NCBI RefSeq assembly: GCF_016464385.1
Contig: NZ_JADMLH010000015.1
Span: forward strand, 1 to 64,000
Source: Nucisporomicrobium flavum
GTDB lineage: Bacteria; Actinomycetota; Actinomycetes; Mycobacteriales; Micromonosporaceae
Direction of reading: 5' to 3'
DNA: 64,000 nt
The notes under the pieces are model-generated. The model was given only the letters and a program-made list of their open reading frames with translations, made no database searches and was not told the origin of the DNA. This document shows, piece after piece, positions 48,734 through 58,845 of the stretch (within the stretch, counting starts at the first letter, position 1; each line of letters begins with the position of its first letter). A program made the position numbers and the translations under genes.

Positions 48734-51223
48734 ATGCGGGTGGCGCGTACGGCCGGGGTGCTGGGCCTGCTGCTCTGCGCGGTGCTGGCCGGGACCGGCG
48801 GCCGGGAGCGGACCTCCACGCCCGAGTACCGGGCCGAGGCGCTGCTGTCGCGCATGACGCTCGCCGAGAAGCTGACGATGATGCACGGCGGGGCGGAGTG
48901 CGGCTACATCGGCTGCGTGGACGGCAACCCGCGGCTGGGCATCCCGGCGCTGCACCTGCAGGACGGCCCGGCGGGCGTGGGCAACGACACCACCGGCGTC
49001 ACCCAGCTGCCCGCGCCGGTCGCCGCCGCGGCCGCCTGGGATCCCGCGCTGCTGAGGGAGTACGGCCGGGTCATCGGCGCCGAGCAGTGGGGCAAGGGTA
49101 CGAACGTGGCCCTCGCACCCACCGTGAACATCGTCCGGGACCCGCGCTGGGGCCGGGCGTTCGAGTCGCTGGGGGAGGACCCGTACCTGGCCGGGCGGTC
49201 CGCGGCGGCGGAGATCGGTGGCATCCGTGCCGAGGGGCCGATGGCGCAGGTCAAGCACTTCGCGGTCTACAACCAGGAGACCGCCCGCAACACGCCGGGC
49301 AGCAACGCGCGGATCGACGAGCGGACCCTGCGTGAGATCTACCTACCCGCGTTCGAGGCGTCGATCGCGGCCGGCGCCGACTCGGTCATGTGCGGCTACA
49401 ACCCGGTCAACGGCACGTACGCCTGCGAGAACGGCGACCTGCTGCAGCGCATCCTCCGCGACGAGCTGGGGTTCTCCGGCTTCGTCACCTCGGACTGGGG
49501 CGGCACCCACTCGACGGTCCGGGCCGCGACCAACGGCCTCGACATGGAGATGCCCGACAGCCGGTACTTCGGCGCCCCGCTCACCGCGGCGGCCAAGGCC
49601 GGGAAGGTCGACGTCGACGAGCACGTACGCCGCATCCTCACGGCGATGTTCCGGCGCGGCCTGTTCGACCGTGAGCAGACCGGCGACCTGAGCGCGGTGG
49701 TGACGAACGACGCGCACGCCCGGGTCGCCCGCCGGGTGGCCGAGCAGGGCAGCGTGCTGCTGAAGAACGAGGGCGCCCTGCTGCCGGTCAGCCCGGGCGT
49801 ACGGTCGGTCGCCGTGCTCGGCAACGGGGGCGGCGCGAGCGTGGTGAGCCAGGGCGGCGGCAGCGCCCGGGTGATCCCGTTGGATGTCGTCTCGCCGTAC
49901 CGGGGGATCAAGGATCGGGCAGGCGCCGGCGCCGAGGTGACCTACCAGCCCGGCACCGTCCGGGCGGACGGCGCGCTGCCTCCGGTCGAGGCGGACGTGC
50001 TCGGCGGCGGCCTGCGAGGCGAGTTCTTCGCCGGTACGACAATGGCCGGCCCCCCGGTCGCCACCCGCACCGACGCGACGCTCGACGAGTTCTGGCACCA
50101 CGGGAACGCCGGCATCGGGATCAAGGAGAACTGGTCGGCGCGCTGGACCGGCACCCTGACCCCGCCCGCCACCGGCGCTTACACGTTCTCGCTGACCAGC
50201 AGCGACGGCGGCCGGCTGCGGATCGGCGGGCGTACGGTCGTGGACAACGGCTGGTCCGAGACGCGCCGGCGCACCCGGACCGGCACGGTCACGCTCACCG
50301 CGGGCAGGCCGGTGCCGGTGGAGATCGAACACGCGCAGTTCACCGGCAACGCCGTCGTGGCGTTCGGCTGGACCCGGCCCGGGCAGCGGCTGCACGACGA
50401 CGCCGTGGCGGCCGCCGCCCGCGCCGATCTGGCCGTGGTCGTGGTCGGCAAGGACGGGACCGAGGGCGCCGACCTCAAGGACATCAGCCTCTCCGCCGAC
50501 CAGGACCGCCTGGTACGGGACGTGGCCGCCGCCAACCGCAACACGGTCGTGGTGGTCAACACCGGTTCCGCGGTCGCCCTGCCGTGGGTGGACTCGGTGC
50601 GCTCGGTGATCCAGGCCTGGTATCCCGGCCAGGAGTACGGCCACGCGCTCGCCGCCCTGCTCTACGGCGACGTCACCTTCTCCGGCAAGCTCCCGGTCAC
50701 ATTCCCCCGCTCGCTGGCCGACGTGCCGGCGGCGGCGCCGCAGCGCTGGCCCGGCGGCGAGTACTCCGAGGGGCTGCAAGTCGGCTATCGCTGGTACGAC
50801 GCGCGGAACGTGGCCCCGCTGTTCCCGTTCGGCCACGGGCTGTCGTACACGACGTTCCGGTACGCGGACCTGGCCGTCGGCGCGCCCCGCCCGGACGGCT
50901 CGGTGCCGGTCTCGTACACGATCACCAACACCGGCGCCCGGGCCGGAGCCGAGATCGCCCAGGTGTACGTCGGCCAGCCCGCTGCCACCGGGGAACCGCC
51001 GAACAACCTGCGCGGCTTCGACCGGGTGACGCTCGGACCGGGCGAGTCCCGCCGGGTCACCACCACGCTGGACGCGCGGAGCTTCCAGCACTGGGCCGGC
51101 AGGTGGGTGACGGCCGGGGGCGCGTACCGGATCTCGGTGGGCTCGTCCTCGCGCGATCTGCGGCTCACCGGCCAGGTGTCGCTGCCGCCGAATCCGGTTG
51201 CCGGGGCCACAGGCGGCCGGTAG
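48734..51223 (+). CDS. Secreted GH3 beta-glycosidase with PA14 insert
   Basis: An 829-residue family 3 glycoside hydrolase. A signal peptide (ARTAGVLGLLLCAVLAG) is followed by the TIM-barrel domain with LHLQDGPAGVG, PTVNIVRDPRWGRAFES, AQVKHFAVYNQE and FVTSDWGGTHS, where Asp254 is the expected nucleophile. The second domain is interrupted at about residues 415-560 by a PA14 module (LRGEFFAGTTM ... WSARWTGTLTPPATGAYTF), a carbohydrate-binding insert seen in some beta-glucosidases. Then VVVVGKDGTEGADLKDISL and a C-terminal fibronectin-III-like domain (NNLRGFDRVTLGPGESRRV). Probably releases sugars from plant or bacterial glycans outside the cell. GGGAGG precedes the ATG. Confidence 0.92.
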   Translation: MRVARTAGVLGLLLCAVLAGTGGRERTSTPEYRAEALLSRMTLAEKLTMMHGGAECGYIGCVDGNPRLGIPALHLQDGPAGVGNDTTGVTQLPAPVAAAAAWDPALLREYGRVIGAEQWGKGTNVALAPTVNIVRDPRWGRAFESLGEDPYLAGRSAAAEIGGIRAEGPMAQVKHFAVYNQETARNTPGSNARIDERTLREIYLPAFEASIAAGADSVMCGYNPVNGTYACENGDLLQRILRDELGFSGFVTSDWGGTHSTVRAATNGLDMEMPDSRYFGAPLTAAAKAGKVDVDEHVRRILTAMFRRGLFDREQTGDLSAVVTNDAHARVARRVAEQGSVLLKNEGALLPVSPGVRSVAVLGNGGGASVVSQGGGSARVIPLDVVSPYRGIKDRAGAGAEVTYQPGTVRADGALPPVEADVLGGGLRGEFFAGTTMAGPPVATRTDATLDEFWHHGNAGIGIKENWSARWTGTLTPPATGAYTFSLTSSDGGRLRIGGRTVVDNGWSETRRRTRTGTVTLTAGRPVPVEIEHAQFTGNAVVAFGWTRPGQRLHDDAVAAAARADLAVVVVGKDGTEGADLKDISLSADQDRLVRDVAAANRNTVVVVNTGSAVALPWVDSVRSVIQAWYPGQEYGHALAALLYGDVTFSGKLPVTFPRSLADVPAAAPQRWPGGEYSEGLQVGYRWYDARNVAPLFPFGHGLSYTTFRYADLAVGAPRPDGSVPVSYTITNTGARAGAEIAQVYVGQPAATGEPPNNLRGFDRVTLGPGESRRVTTTLDARSFQHWAGRWVTAGGAYRISVGSSSRDLRLTGQVSLPPNPVAGATGGR

Positions 51224-51233
51224 ACACCACGGC

Positions 51234-52052
51234 ATGGACCTCACCGTGCTCCCGGTGCCGGACGGCGCCACCGTTCCCGGCTTCGCCGGCCTGTCGTTCG
51301 AGATCCCGGTCGAGCCGGTGCCCGTGCCGTGGGGCGTGACGGTCCGCGCCGAGGCCTCCGACGAGGCCGGACACCTCATGTACGTGCACGGCGGTGGCTT
51401 CGAGCATCGCAACCCGCCGCTGATGAACCGGGCCGCGTACGAGTTCTCCCGCGCCACCGGCCGCCCCGTGCTCGTGGCGCATCACCGCCTCGCCCCGGCC
51501 CACACGTACCCGGAGCCGCTCGAGGACGTGCTGGCGGCGTACCGCGGGCTGGTGGACGGCGGGGTGCCGCCGCAGCGGATCCTCGTGCTGGCCGAGTCGT
51601 CCGGGGCCGCGCTCACGCTCTCGATGCTGCTGCGGCTGAGGGACGCCGGCGAGGAGCTCCCGGCCGGCGTGCTGACCTGGTCGGCGGTCACCGACCTCGC
51701 CATCACGGGGGCGTCGGTGGACGACTCGCCGGAGGATCCGGTCACGCGGGAGCTGCTGACCCGCCTGATCGGGCAGTATCTCGGCGATGCCCCGGGCGAT
51801 CGGGCGCCGCAGTCCCCGCTGTACGGCGACCTCTCGGGCCTGCCGCCGCTGGTGATGGTGGTCGGCGGGGCGGAGGCGCTGCGGGACGACACGCTGCGCT
51901 TCGCGGAGAAGGCGTCCGTCGCCGGTACGAAGGTCGAGGTCGACGTCTACGAGGGGATGCCGCACGTCTTCCAGATCGCGATCCTGGAGCCGGGCAACGC
52001 GCTGGGGCGCAGCCTTCTCGACAGGATCGCCCGGTGGGGCCGCGCCCGGTAG
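51234..52052 (+). CDS. Alpha/beta hydrolase (HSL-type esterase)
   Basis: A 272-residue esterase of the hormone-sensitive-lipase family: oxyanion-hole motif HGGGFEHRN, nucleophile elbow LAESSGAAL (Ser in place within A-E-S-S-G), acid in VGGAEALRDD, and catalytic His in GMPHVFQIA. It lacks a signal peptide. It begins 10 bases after the GH3 stop; no good ribosome binding site is visible before the ATG at 51234, suggesting translational coupling or read-through. It may de-esterify sugars released by the GH3 enzyme; this is inference. Confidence 0.87.
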   Translation: MDLTVLPVPDGATVPGFAGLSFEIPVEPVPVPWGVTVRAEASDEAGHLMYVHGGGFEHRNPPLMNRAAYEFSRATGRPVLVAHHRLAPAHTYPEPLEDVLAAYRGLVDGGVPPQRILVLAESSGAALTLSMLLRLRDAGEELPAGVLTWSAVTDLAITGASVDDSPEDPVTRELLTRLIGQYLGDAPGDRAPQSPLYGDLSGLPPLVMVVGGAEALRDDTLRFAEKASVAGTKVEVDVYEGMPHVFQIAILEPGNALGRSLLDRIARWGRAR

Positions 52053-52073
52053 GACGCGGCCCCAGGGGTTCGA

Positions 52074-53534
<1,461 letters not shown>

Positions 53535-53539
53535 GGAGA

Positions 53540-53632
53540 AGGGCACCCCCTCTTCAGGAGGCGCCCTTTCGACAGTGGCCCGCGGGCCGAGCGTGGCGGA
53601 CCAGCAGGTCCGTCGCAGCGCCTCTCGGCCAG
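53540..53632 (-). promoter_or_regulatory. S-adenosylhomocysteine riboswitch upstream of ahcY
   Basis: On the minus strand, GGCCGAGAGGCGCTGCGACGG, then a small hairpin (GGACCTGCTGGTCC), then GCCACGCTCGGCC form the SAH-aptamer core: the GGCCGAG/CTCGGCC helix (53630-53624 with 53591-53585) encloses the conserved GCGCTGCGACGG element. Downstream, GGGCGCCTCC...GGGGGTGCCC (53565-53540) folds into a second hairpin that overlaps the ahcY ribosome binding region and would be the expression platform. In this class SAH binding turns expression on. Identified by motif and gene context; no covariance search was run. Confidence 0.85.
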
Positions 53633-53692
53633 GGGCAGCGCCGCTTCGGGCGCCCAACCACCATAGCGCCGACTTTGCAAGATCGGGAACCG

Positions 53693-54817
53693 TCAGCCCG
53701 CGGCGGCTCGCCGTTCGCGCTGGTCGTGGAGGGCCTTTTCGAGCTGTGACGTATCCCACTGCTCGGCGAGCGCCCGGTGCATCAACTCCGCCTGGGTCTG
53801 CGGGGCGCGACCGCCGATGGGCTGGTCACGGTCGAGGTTGGTGGGGAACGCGTACCCCTCGGCGCAGGCGGCCACGACGTTGGCCACGGAACCCGGGTAC
53901 GCCCGCAGGACGGGGTACAGCGCGCGGCACATCGCCGTACGGTCGACGGTTTCCATGGCGCGTCCGAAGGCCGACGAGACCTGCAGCAGGTTGGCCATGC
54001 GCCTGACGTCCGCACTGCGGTTCGTGCCGGCCCCGTGGAACAGCGCCGGGTTGAAGAAGGCGGCGTCACCCTTCGCCAGCGGCAGCTGGACGTGGTTCTC
54101 CTCGAAGTACGCGGTGAACTCCGGCCGGTGGAAGGCCACGTACCCGGCCGGGTACTTCTGCGAGTGCGGCAGGTACAGGGTGGGACCGGTCTCCACCGGC
54201 ATGTCGACGTGCGCGACCGCCCCCTGCAGCGTGAGCACGGGGGAGAGCGCGTGGATGTGCGCCGGGTAGCGTTCCGCCTGCTCCCGCGACATGAAGCCGA
54301 GGTGGTAGTCGCGGTGGGCGACCTGCGCCTGCCCGCCCGGGTTCACCACGTTGACCTGCGAGGTGACCTGATATCCGGTGCCGAGCCAGGCCTCGCAGAC
54401 CAGCGCCAGCAGGTCGTTGTCGTAGTACGCCGCGAAGGCCGCCGGGTCACGCAGCGCAAACTTGTCCAGCGCGCCCCATACCCGGTCGTTCGCCCCCGGC
54501 TTCGCGAAGTGGTCGCCGCCGGCCACCCCCGCCGCCTTCTGCTCCTCGATCATCGCGGCGAACACGGCCGTGGCGCGGTCCACCACCTCCGCCGCGAAGG
54601 CGCCCCGGAACACCACGATGCCGGGGCCGTCCATCAGCGCCCGGGCCAGCTCGGCCGCCGCGGCCCGCCGGTCGGCCGTCAGGATCGTCCGGTCGTAGCT
54701 CAGCACGTTGTGCTCGACGCCGGTGGCCAGCGGATATGCGGCCGCGTCCGTCGGCTGCTCCACCAGGGTCCGGAAGTCCGCGAGGCGGCAGTCCGCCGCC
54801 GAGAACCAGGTCGTCAT
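53693..54817 (-). CDS. Phytanoyl-CoA dioxygenase (PhyH) family protein
   Basis: A 374-residue Fe(II)/2-oxoglutarate oxygenase. The iron-binding HxD is seen in VAHRDYHLGFM and the distal His with the 2-oxoglutarate Arg in NPALFHGAGTNRSADVRR; VETGPTLYLPHSQKYP and KGDAAFFNP complete the double-stranded helix. Relatives hydroxylate small metabolites. It is divergent from a LacI-family gene whose intergenic region carries a motif repeated upstream of the inositol-type dehydrogenase at 58842, suggesting a role in cyclitol or sugar metabolism. The ATG is at 54815-54817. Confidence 0.85.
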   Translation of the reverse strand: MTTWFSAADCRLADFRTLVEQPTDAAAYPLATGVEHNVLSYDRTILTADRRAAAAELARALMDGPGIVVFRGAFAAEVVDRATAVFAAMIEEQKAAGVAGGDHFAKPGANDRVWGALDKFALRDPAAFAAYYDNDLLALVCEAWLGTGYQVTSQVNVVNPGGQAQVAHRDYHLGFMSREQAERYPAHIHALSPVLTLQGAVAHVDMPVETGPTLYLPHSQKYPAGYVAFHRPEFTAYFEENHVQLPLAKGDAAFFNPALFHGAGTNRSADVRRMANLLQVSSAFGRAMETVDRTAMCRALYPVLRAYPGSVANVVAACAEGYAFPTNLDRDQPIGGRAPQTQAELMHRALAEQWDTSQLEKALHDQRERRAAAG

Positions 54818-54841
54818 GTCGTCAGGCTAGGGGCTGAAAGG

Positions 54842-54879
54842 CCATCAAAGACCCTTGAAAGGACCTCAAAAACCCCTCA
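54842..54879. promoter_or_regulatory. Repeated TCAAA-type motif between PhyH and the LacI gene
   Basis: TCAAAAACCCCTCA (54866-54879) matches TCAAAAACACCTCA upstream of the dehydrogenase at 58842 in 13 of 14 positions, and a looser copy, TCAAAGACCCTTGA, begins at 54845. Candidate binding sites for the LacI regulator that starts at 54882. Confidence 0.5.
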
Positions 54880-54881
54880 TC

Positions 54882-55928
54882 GTGTACGGCGTGAAGCACC
54901 CGTACCGCATCCGCGAGATCGCCGCCCAGTCCGGCCTCAGCCCGGCCACTGTGGACCGGGTGCTGCACCGGCGCGGCGGGGTCCGGGCGAGCACGGTCCG
55001 CGAGGTCGAGCAGGCGATCGCGGATCTCGACCGGCAGCAGTCGCAGCTGCGCCTCGGCGGCCGGACGTTCATGATCGACGTCGTCGTGCAGGCGCCCGCG
55101 CGGTTCTCGGCCGGCGTCCGCGCCGCGCTCGAGGCCGAACTGCCGGGGCTGCGGCCGGCGGTGATCCGATCGCGGTTCCACTTCCTCGACAGCGCCGGAG
55201 CGGGCGATCTCCTCGCGGTACTGGACAAGGTGGGGCGGGCCAAGTCGCACGGGGTGATCCTCAAGGCCCCCGACGTCCCGGAGATCGTCGCCGCCGTCGC
55301 CCGGCTGGCACGGCAGGGCGTACCGGTGGTGACGCTCGTGACCGACCTGCCGACCAGCGCGCGGGCCGCGTACGTCGGCATCGACAACCGGGCCGCCGGA
55401 GCGACCGCCGCCTACCTGGTGCAGGAGTGGCTCGCCGAGCGCGCCGGCGACGTCCTGGTGGTTCGCGGGCACGGCTCGTTCCGCGGCGAGGACGAGCGGG
55501 AGATGGGTTTCCGCGCCGAGATGCGTGCCCGGGCCGTGGGGCGGCGGCTGCTCGAGGTCGTCGACGAGGAGGACCGCGCCGACGCCGTCCACATCGGAAC
55601 CCGTGAGGTGCTCGGCGGCAACCCGGCCGTCCGCGCCGTCTACTCGATGTACGCGGGCGCCGGCGGCAACGCGGCCGTGATCGACGCCTTCGAGCGGGCC
55701 GGCCGCCGCTACGACGTCTTCGTCGCGCACGACCTGGACGGCGAGAACACCGCCCTGCTGCGGCAGCGCCGCCTCTCCGCGGTGCTCCACCACGACCTGC
55801 GGCAGGACCTGCGCCGCGCCTGTCACGTGATCATGCAGGCCCGGGGCGCGCTGCCCGGTCCGGTACGGTCCAACCCGTCGGCGATCCAGGTGATCACGCC
55901 CCACAACGCCCCGCCGGCAGAATTCTGA
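54882..55928 (+). CDS. LacI-family regulator
   Basis: A 348-residue LacI-type regulator: YRIREIAAQSGLSPATVDRV as helix-turn-helix, then VDVVVQAPARFSAGVRAALE-like effector strands, THGVILKAPDVPEIV-like (SHGVILKAPDVPEIVAAVA), VPVVTLVTDLPTS, VGIDNRAAGATAAYLVQEWL and YDVFVAHDLDGENTALLRQ. The effector domain resembles the inositol/sugar group with a DxDGxN-like end. I prefer the GTG at 54882, six codons before the helix; a TTG at 54855 lies inside the repeated operator-like motif. Divergent from PhyH, which it probably represses. Confidence 0.85.
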   Translation: MYGVKHPYRIREIAAQSGLSPATVDRVLHRRGGVRASTVREVEQAIADLDRQQSQLRLGGRTFMIDVVVQAPARFSAGVRAALEAELPGLRPAVIRSRFHFLDSAGAGDLLAVLDKVGRAKSHGVILKAPDVPEIVAAVARLARQGVPVVTLVTDLPTSARAAYVGIDNRAAGATAAYLVQEWLAERAGDVLVVRGHGSFRGEDEREMGFRAEMRARAVGRRLLEVVDEEDRADAVHIGTREVLGGNPAVRAVYSMYAGAGGNAAVIDAFERAGRRYDVFVAHDLDGENTALLRQRRLSAVLHHDLRQDLRRACHVIMQARGALPGPVRSNPSAIQVITPHNAPPAEF

Positions 55929-56005
55929 GATCTTTTTCCGCGAACCTGTCCGGTCGCGCCACCGCCGTTCGTCACTGGGGCAACACCGACACAGAGGAGC
56001 CCGAG

Positions 56006-56335
56006 ATGAAGTACATGATGTTCGTCTGCACCGACACCGAGCCCGAGACCGACGACTCGCTGGTGCCCGACGTCGACAAGTGGGTCGCCGAGAACGACGC
56101 GGCCGGCCGGCGCCTCGAGGGTGACCAGCTCGCCCCGCCGTCGGCCGCCACGACGGTCCGGGTCCGCGGCGGGCAGCTGCTGCTCTCCGACGGCCCCTTC
56201 GCGGAGACCAAGGAGGTCATCGTGGGCTACGACATCCTGGAGTGCGCCGACCTGGACGAGGCCATCGAGGTGGTCCGTGCCCACCCGATGGCGTGGCGCG
56301 GCCGGATCGAGCTGCGGCCCTTCCCCGGCGCCTGA
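56006..56335 (+). CDS. DGPF-domain (YCII-related) protein paired with an ECF42 sigma factor
   Basis: A 109-residue protein starting MKYMMFVCTDTE and carrying the family's signature LSDGPFAETKEVIVGYDI. The fold is a small alpha/beta ferredoxin-like YCII domain. DGPF proteins are encoded next to ECF42 sigma factors and are under their control; their biochemical job is unknown. GAGGAG precedes the ATG by six bases. Its stop shares a base with the sigma factor start (TGATG). Confidence 0.9.
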   Translation: MKYMMFVCTDTEPETDDSLVPDVDKWVAENDAAGRRLEGDQLAPPSAATTVRVRGGQLLLSDGPFAETKEVIVGYDILECADLDEAIEVVRAHPMAWRGRIELRPFPGA

Positions 56336-57513
56336 TGGAGCCGGTCCGGGCCGTCGTTGCCGAGGCCTTGGCGGACAGCCACGGCCGGATCGTGGCCGCG
56401 CTGATCCGGATCACCGGCGACTGGGACCTCGCCGAGGACTGTGCCCAGGAAGCGGTCACGGTCGCGCTCGAACGCTGGCCGTCCGACGGCGTTCCGGACA
56501 ACCCCGGCGGCTGGCTGATGACGGTGGCGCGCAACCGCGCGATAGACGTGCTGCGGCGCGCGACCGTCGAACGCCGCAAGCTGGCGGAGCTTGCCGTGCT
56601 CAGCGATCCGGCCCCGGAGCCGGCGACCGCGTCGGACGACCGGCTGCGGCTGATCTTCACCTGCTGCCACCCCGCGCTCGCGCTGGAGGCCCGGGTGGCG
56701 TTGACCCTGCGGACGGTCGCCGGCGTACCGACCGCGGACATCGCGCGCGCGTTCCTGGTCACCGAGTCGACGATGACCCGGCGGCTGACCAGGGCCAAGG
56801 CGAAGATCGCGCAGGCGCGGATCCCGTACCGGGTGCCGTCGGGCGCGGCGCTGGCCGAGCGGCTGCCCGGGGTGCTGGCCGTGCTGTACCTGCTCTTCAC
56901 CCGCGGGTACGACAGCGACGGCGAGCCGGCGTTCGCGGCCGAGGCCATCCGGCTGGCCCGGTTGCTCACGGCGCTCATGCCCGGCGAGCCGGAGGTGGCG
57001 GCGCTGCTGGCCCTCTTCCTGCTCCAGCACTCGCGCCGGGACGCGCGCCGCGACGACGAGGGCAACCTGCTCACGCTGGACCGGCAGGACCGCGCCCGCT
57101 GGGACCACGACGCGATCGCCGAGGCGTTGCGGATCCTGCCGGCGACCGACGGCCCGTACGCGCTGCAGGCCCGCATCGCCGCCTGCCACGCCGCCGACAC
57201 CACCGACTGGCCCCGGATCGCCGGCCTCTACGACCGGCTCGCCGAGCGCTTGCCGTCGCCGGTCGTCCAGCTCAACCGGGCCGTCGCGCACGGGTACGCG
57301 TACGGGCCGGCGGACGGGCTGGCGCTGCTCGCGGCGGCCCGGGAGGGCGGTGGCCTCGACGACTATCCGCTGGCGGTGGCCGCCGAGGCCGAGCTCACCG
57401 CCCGGGCCGGCGACCGGGAGCGGGCCGTCGCACTTTTCGAGCGGGCCGCCTCGGTCGCCCACTCCTACGCTGAGCAGCGGGCCCTGCTGGCCCGCGCCGA
57501 GGAACTGTCCTGA
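56335..57513 (+). CDS. ECF sigma factor, ECF42 group (C-terminal TPR-like extension)
   Basis: A 392-residue sigma factor, about twice the usual ECF length. Region 2 is seen in RITGDWDLAEDCAQEAVTVALERW and WLMTVARNRAIDVLRR, region 4 in ALTLRTVAGVPTADIARAFL with TESTMTRRLTRAKAKI (first residues approximate). The long C-terminal part (LLFTRGYDSDGEPAFAAEAI ... SPVVQLNRAVAHGYAYGPAD) is the TPR-like extension that defines ECF42; in studied members it is needed for activity and no anti-sigma factor is known. It is coupled to the DGPF gene upstream and followed after 11 bases by a flavin-type oxidoreductase gene. Confidence 0.9.
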   Translation: MEPVRAVVAEALADSHGRIVAALIRITGDWDLAEDCAQEAVTVALERWPSDGVPDNPGGWLMTVARNRAIDVLRRATVERRKLAELAVLSDPAPEPATASDDRLRLIFTCCHPALALEARVALTLRTVAGVPTADIARAFLVTESTMTRRLTRAKAKIAQARIPYRVPSGAALAERLPGVLAVLYLLFTRGYDSDGEPAFAAEAIRLARLLTALMPGEPEVAALLALFLLQHSRRDARRDDEGNLLTLDRQDRARWDHDAIAEALRILPATDGPYALQARIAACHAADTTDWPRIAGLYDRLAERLPSPVVQLNRAVAHGYAYGPADGLALLAAAREGGGLDDYPLAVAAEAELTARAGDRERAVALFERAASVAHSYAEQRALLARAEELS

Positions 57514-57524
57514 GGAGAACGAGT

Positions 57525-58022
57525 ATGGAACCGACCGCCGAACTCAACGGGGATTTCAGCGAGCCGGGCACCGCGGCGGTGCCCTGGGCGAAGATCGAAC
57601 GGCTGCTCGAGGATTCGGAGATGTTCTGGCTGTCGACCGTACGCCCGGACGGCCGCCCGCACGTGACCCCGCTGCCCGCCGTCTGGTGGGAGGGCGTCCT
57701 GCACTTCTGCACGGGTGACCAGGAGCAGAAGTCGGCGAACCTCGTCCGCAACCCGGCGGTCGTGCTCACCACCGGGGTCAACCGGCTGCGCGAGGGCGTC
57801 GACGTCATCGTCGAGGGCACCGCCGTCCGCGTGACCGACCGGCACCGGCTCACCGCGCTCGCCGGCCTGTGGAAGTCGAAGCTGGACTGGGACTACGAGG
57901 TCGGCTCGGACGCGTTCCGGGACCCCGACGGGCGCACCGGCTGGGTGTTCGGGGTGGCGCCCGCGAAGGTGCTGTCCTTCGGCAAGAGCCCGTACACCCA
58001 GACCCGCTACCGGTTCAGCTAG
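57525..58022 (+). CDS. Pyridoxamine-5'-phosphate-oxidase-like FMN protein
   Basis: A 165-residue split-barrel protein: FWLSTVRPDGRPHVTPLPAVWWEG (quoted in part), TGDQEQKSANLVRNP and VIVEGTAVRVTDRHRL match the PNPOx-like FMN or F420-binding family. Many act as F420-dependent reductases, others bind haem. AGGAGAACGAGT before the ATG gives a good ribosome binding site. It follows the ECF42 sigma gene on the same strand and is probably part of its regulon. Its last eight bases overlap the end of the convergent isomerase gene. Confidence 0.85.
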   Translation: MEPTAELNGDFSEPGTAAVPWAKIERLLEDSEMFWLSTVRPDGRPHVTPLPAVWWEGVLHFCTGDQEQKSANLVRNPAVVLTTGVNRLREGVDVIVEGTAVRVTDRHRLTALAGLWKSKLDWDYEVGSDAFRDPDGRTGWVFGVAPAKVLSFGKSPYTQTRYRFS

Positions 58023-58845
58023 CGAGGATCGCCCGGAGCCGTTCGGCGCTGCGGCGTACGTCCGCGACCGGCCCCTCGCCCACCGGCTCGCCGGTGAGGA
58101 TCGTGTCCTGCTCGAGGACCCACCAGCCGTCGTAGCCGTGCCGGCGCAGCGCCGCGGCGACCCGGGCGAAGTCCACGTCACCGTCGCCGATGGGCCGGTA
58201 CATGCCCGCCGCGACCGCCCCGGTGTACGTGAGCCGCCCGGCGCGGACCTTCGCGGCCAGCGCGGCGTCGACGTCCTTCGCGTGCACGTGCGCGATGCGC
58301 TCGCCGGCCCGCTCCGCCAGCTCGACCGGGTCCGTACCGCCGATCAGCAGGTGGCCGGTGTCCAGGCACAGCGCCACCTGCGAGCCGTCGAGCACCCGGT
58401 CGACGTCCTCCGGCGTCTCGACCATCGTGCCGACGTGCGGGTGCAGGACGGCGGTCAGGCCCCTCGCGCGGGCGGCTCCGGCGATGCGGTCGAGGTTCGC
58501 CAGCACCCGCTTCCAGCCGTCGTCGCCGAGGTCGGGGCGGTCGTCGTACCCGTCCCGTCCGGTGGCCGCGGCGAGCACCACCGTGTCCGCGCCCGCCGCC
58601 ACGAACCGGTCCAGGTCCACGACCGGCTCGCCCTCGTGCAGCACCACCGGGACGAACCCGCCCACCGCGGTCAGCCCGATCTGCCGCAGGATGTCGTCGG
58701 AGGGCAGAAAGCCGTCCGGGCCGAACTCGGTCGCGGTCAGCCCGACCTCGCGCATCTCCCGCAACACCCGGTCGGCCGGCAGCTGGTGTCCCCAGCCCGG
58801 CACCTCGCAGACACCCCAGGAGATGGGCGCTCCGGCGATCTTCAT
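58015..58845 (-). CDS. Sugar-phosphate isomerase/epimerase-like TIM barrel (inosose dehydratase type)
   Basis: A 276-residue AP_endonuc_2/IolE-like protein: PISWGVCEVPGWGHQLP at the start is characteristic of IolE-type inosose dehydratases, followed by TEFGPDGFLP, HPHVGTMVETPEDVDRVL, LCLDTGHLLIGG and HVHAKDVD, which supply the metal ligands. It is translationally coupled (ATGA) to the upstream dehydrogenase, as in inositol catabolic pairs. The exact substrate, an inosose or another keto-sugar, is not proven. Confidence 0.83.
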   Translation of the reverse strand: MKIAGAPISWGVCEVPGWGHQLPADRVLREMREVGLTATEFGPDGFLPSDDILRQIGLTAVGGFVPVVLHEGEPVVDLDRFVAAGADTVVLAAATGRDGYDDRPDLGDDGWKRVLANLDRIAGAARARGLTAVLHPHVGTMVETPEDVDRVLDGSQVALCLDTGHLLIGGTDPVELAERAGERIAHVHAKDVDAALAAKVRAGRLTYTGAVAAGMYRPIGDGDVDFARVAAALRRHGYDGWWVLEQDTILTGEPVGEGPVADVRRSAERLRAILAS

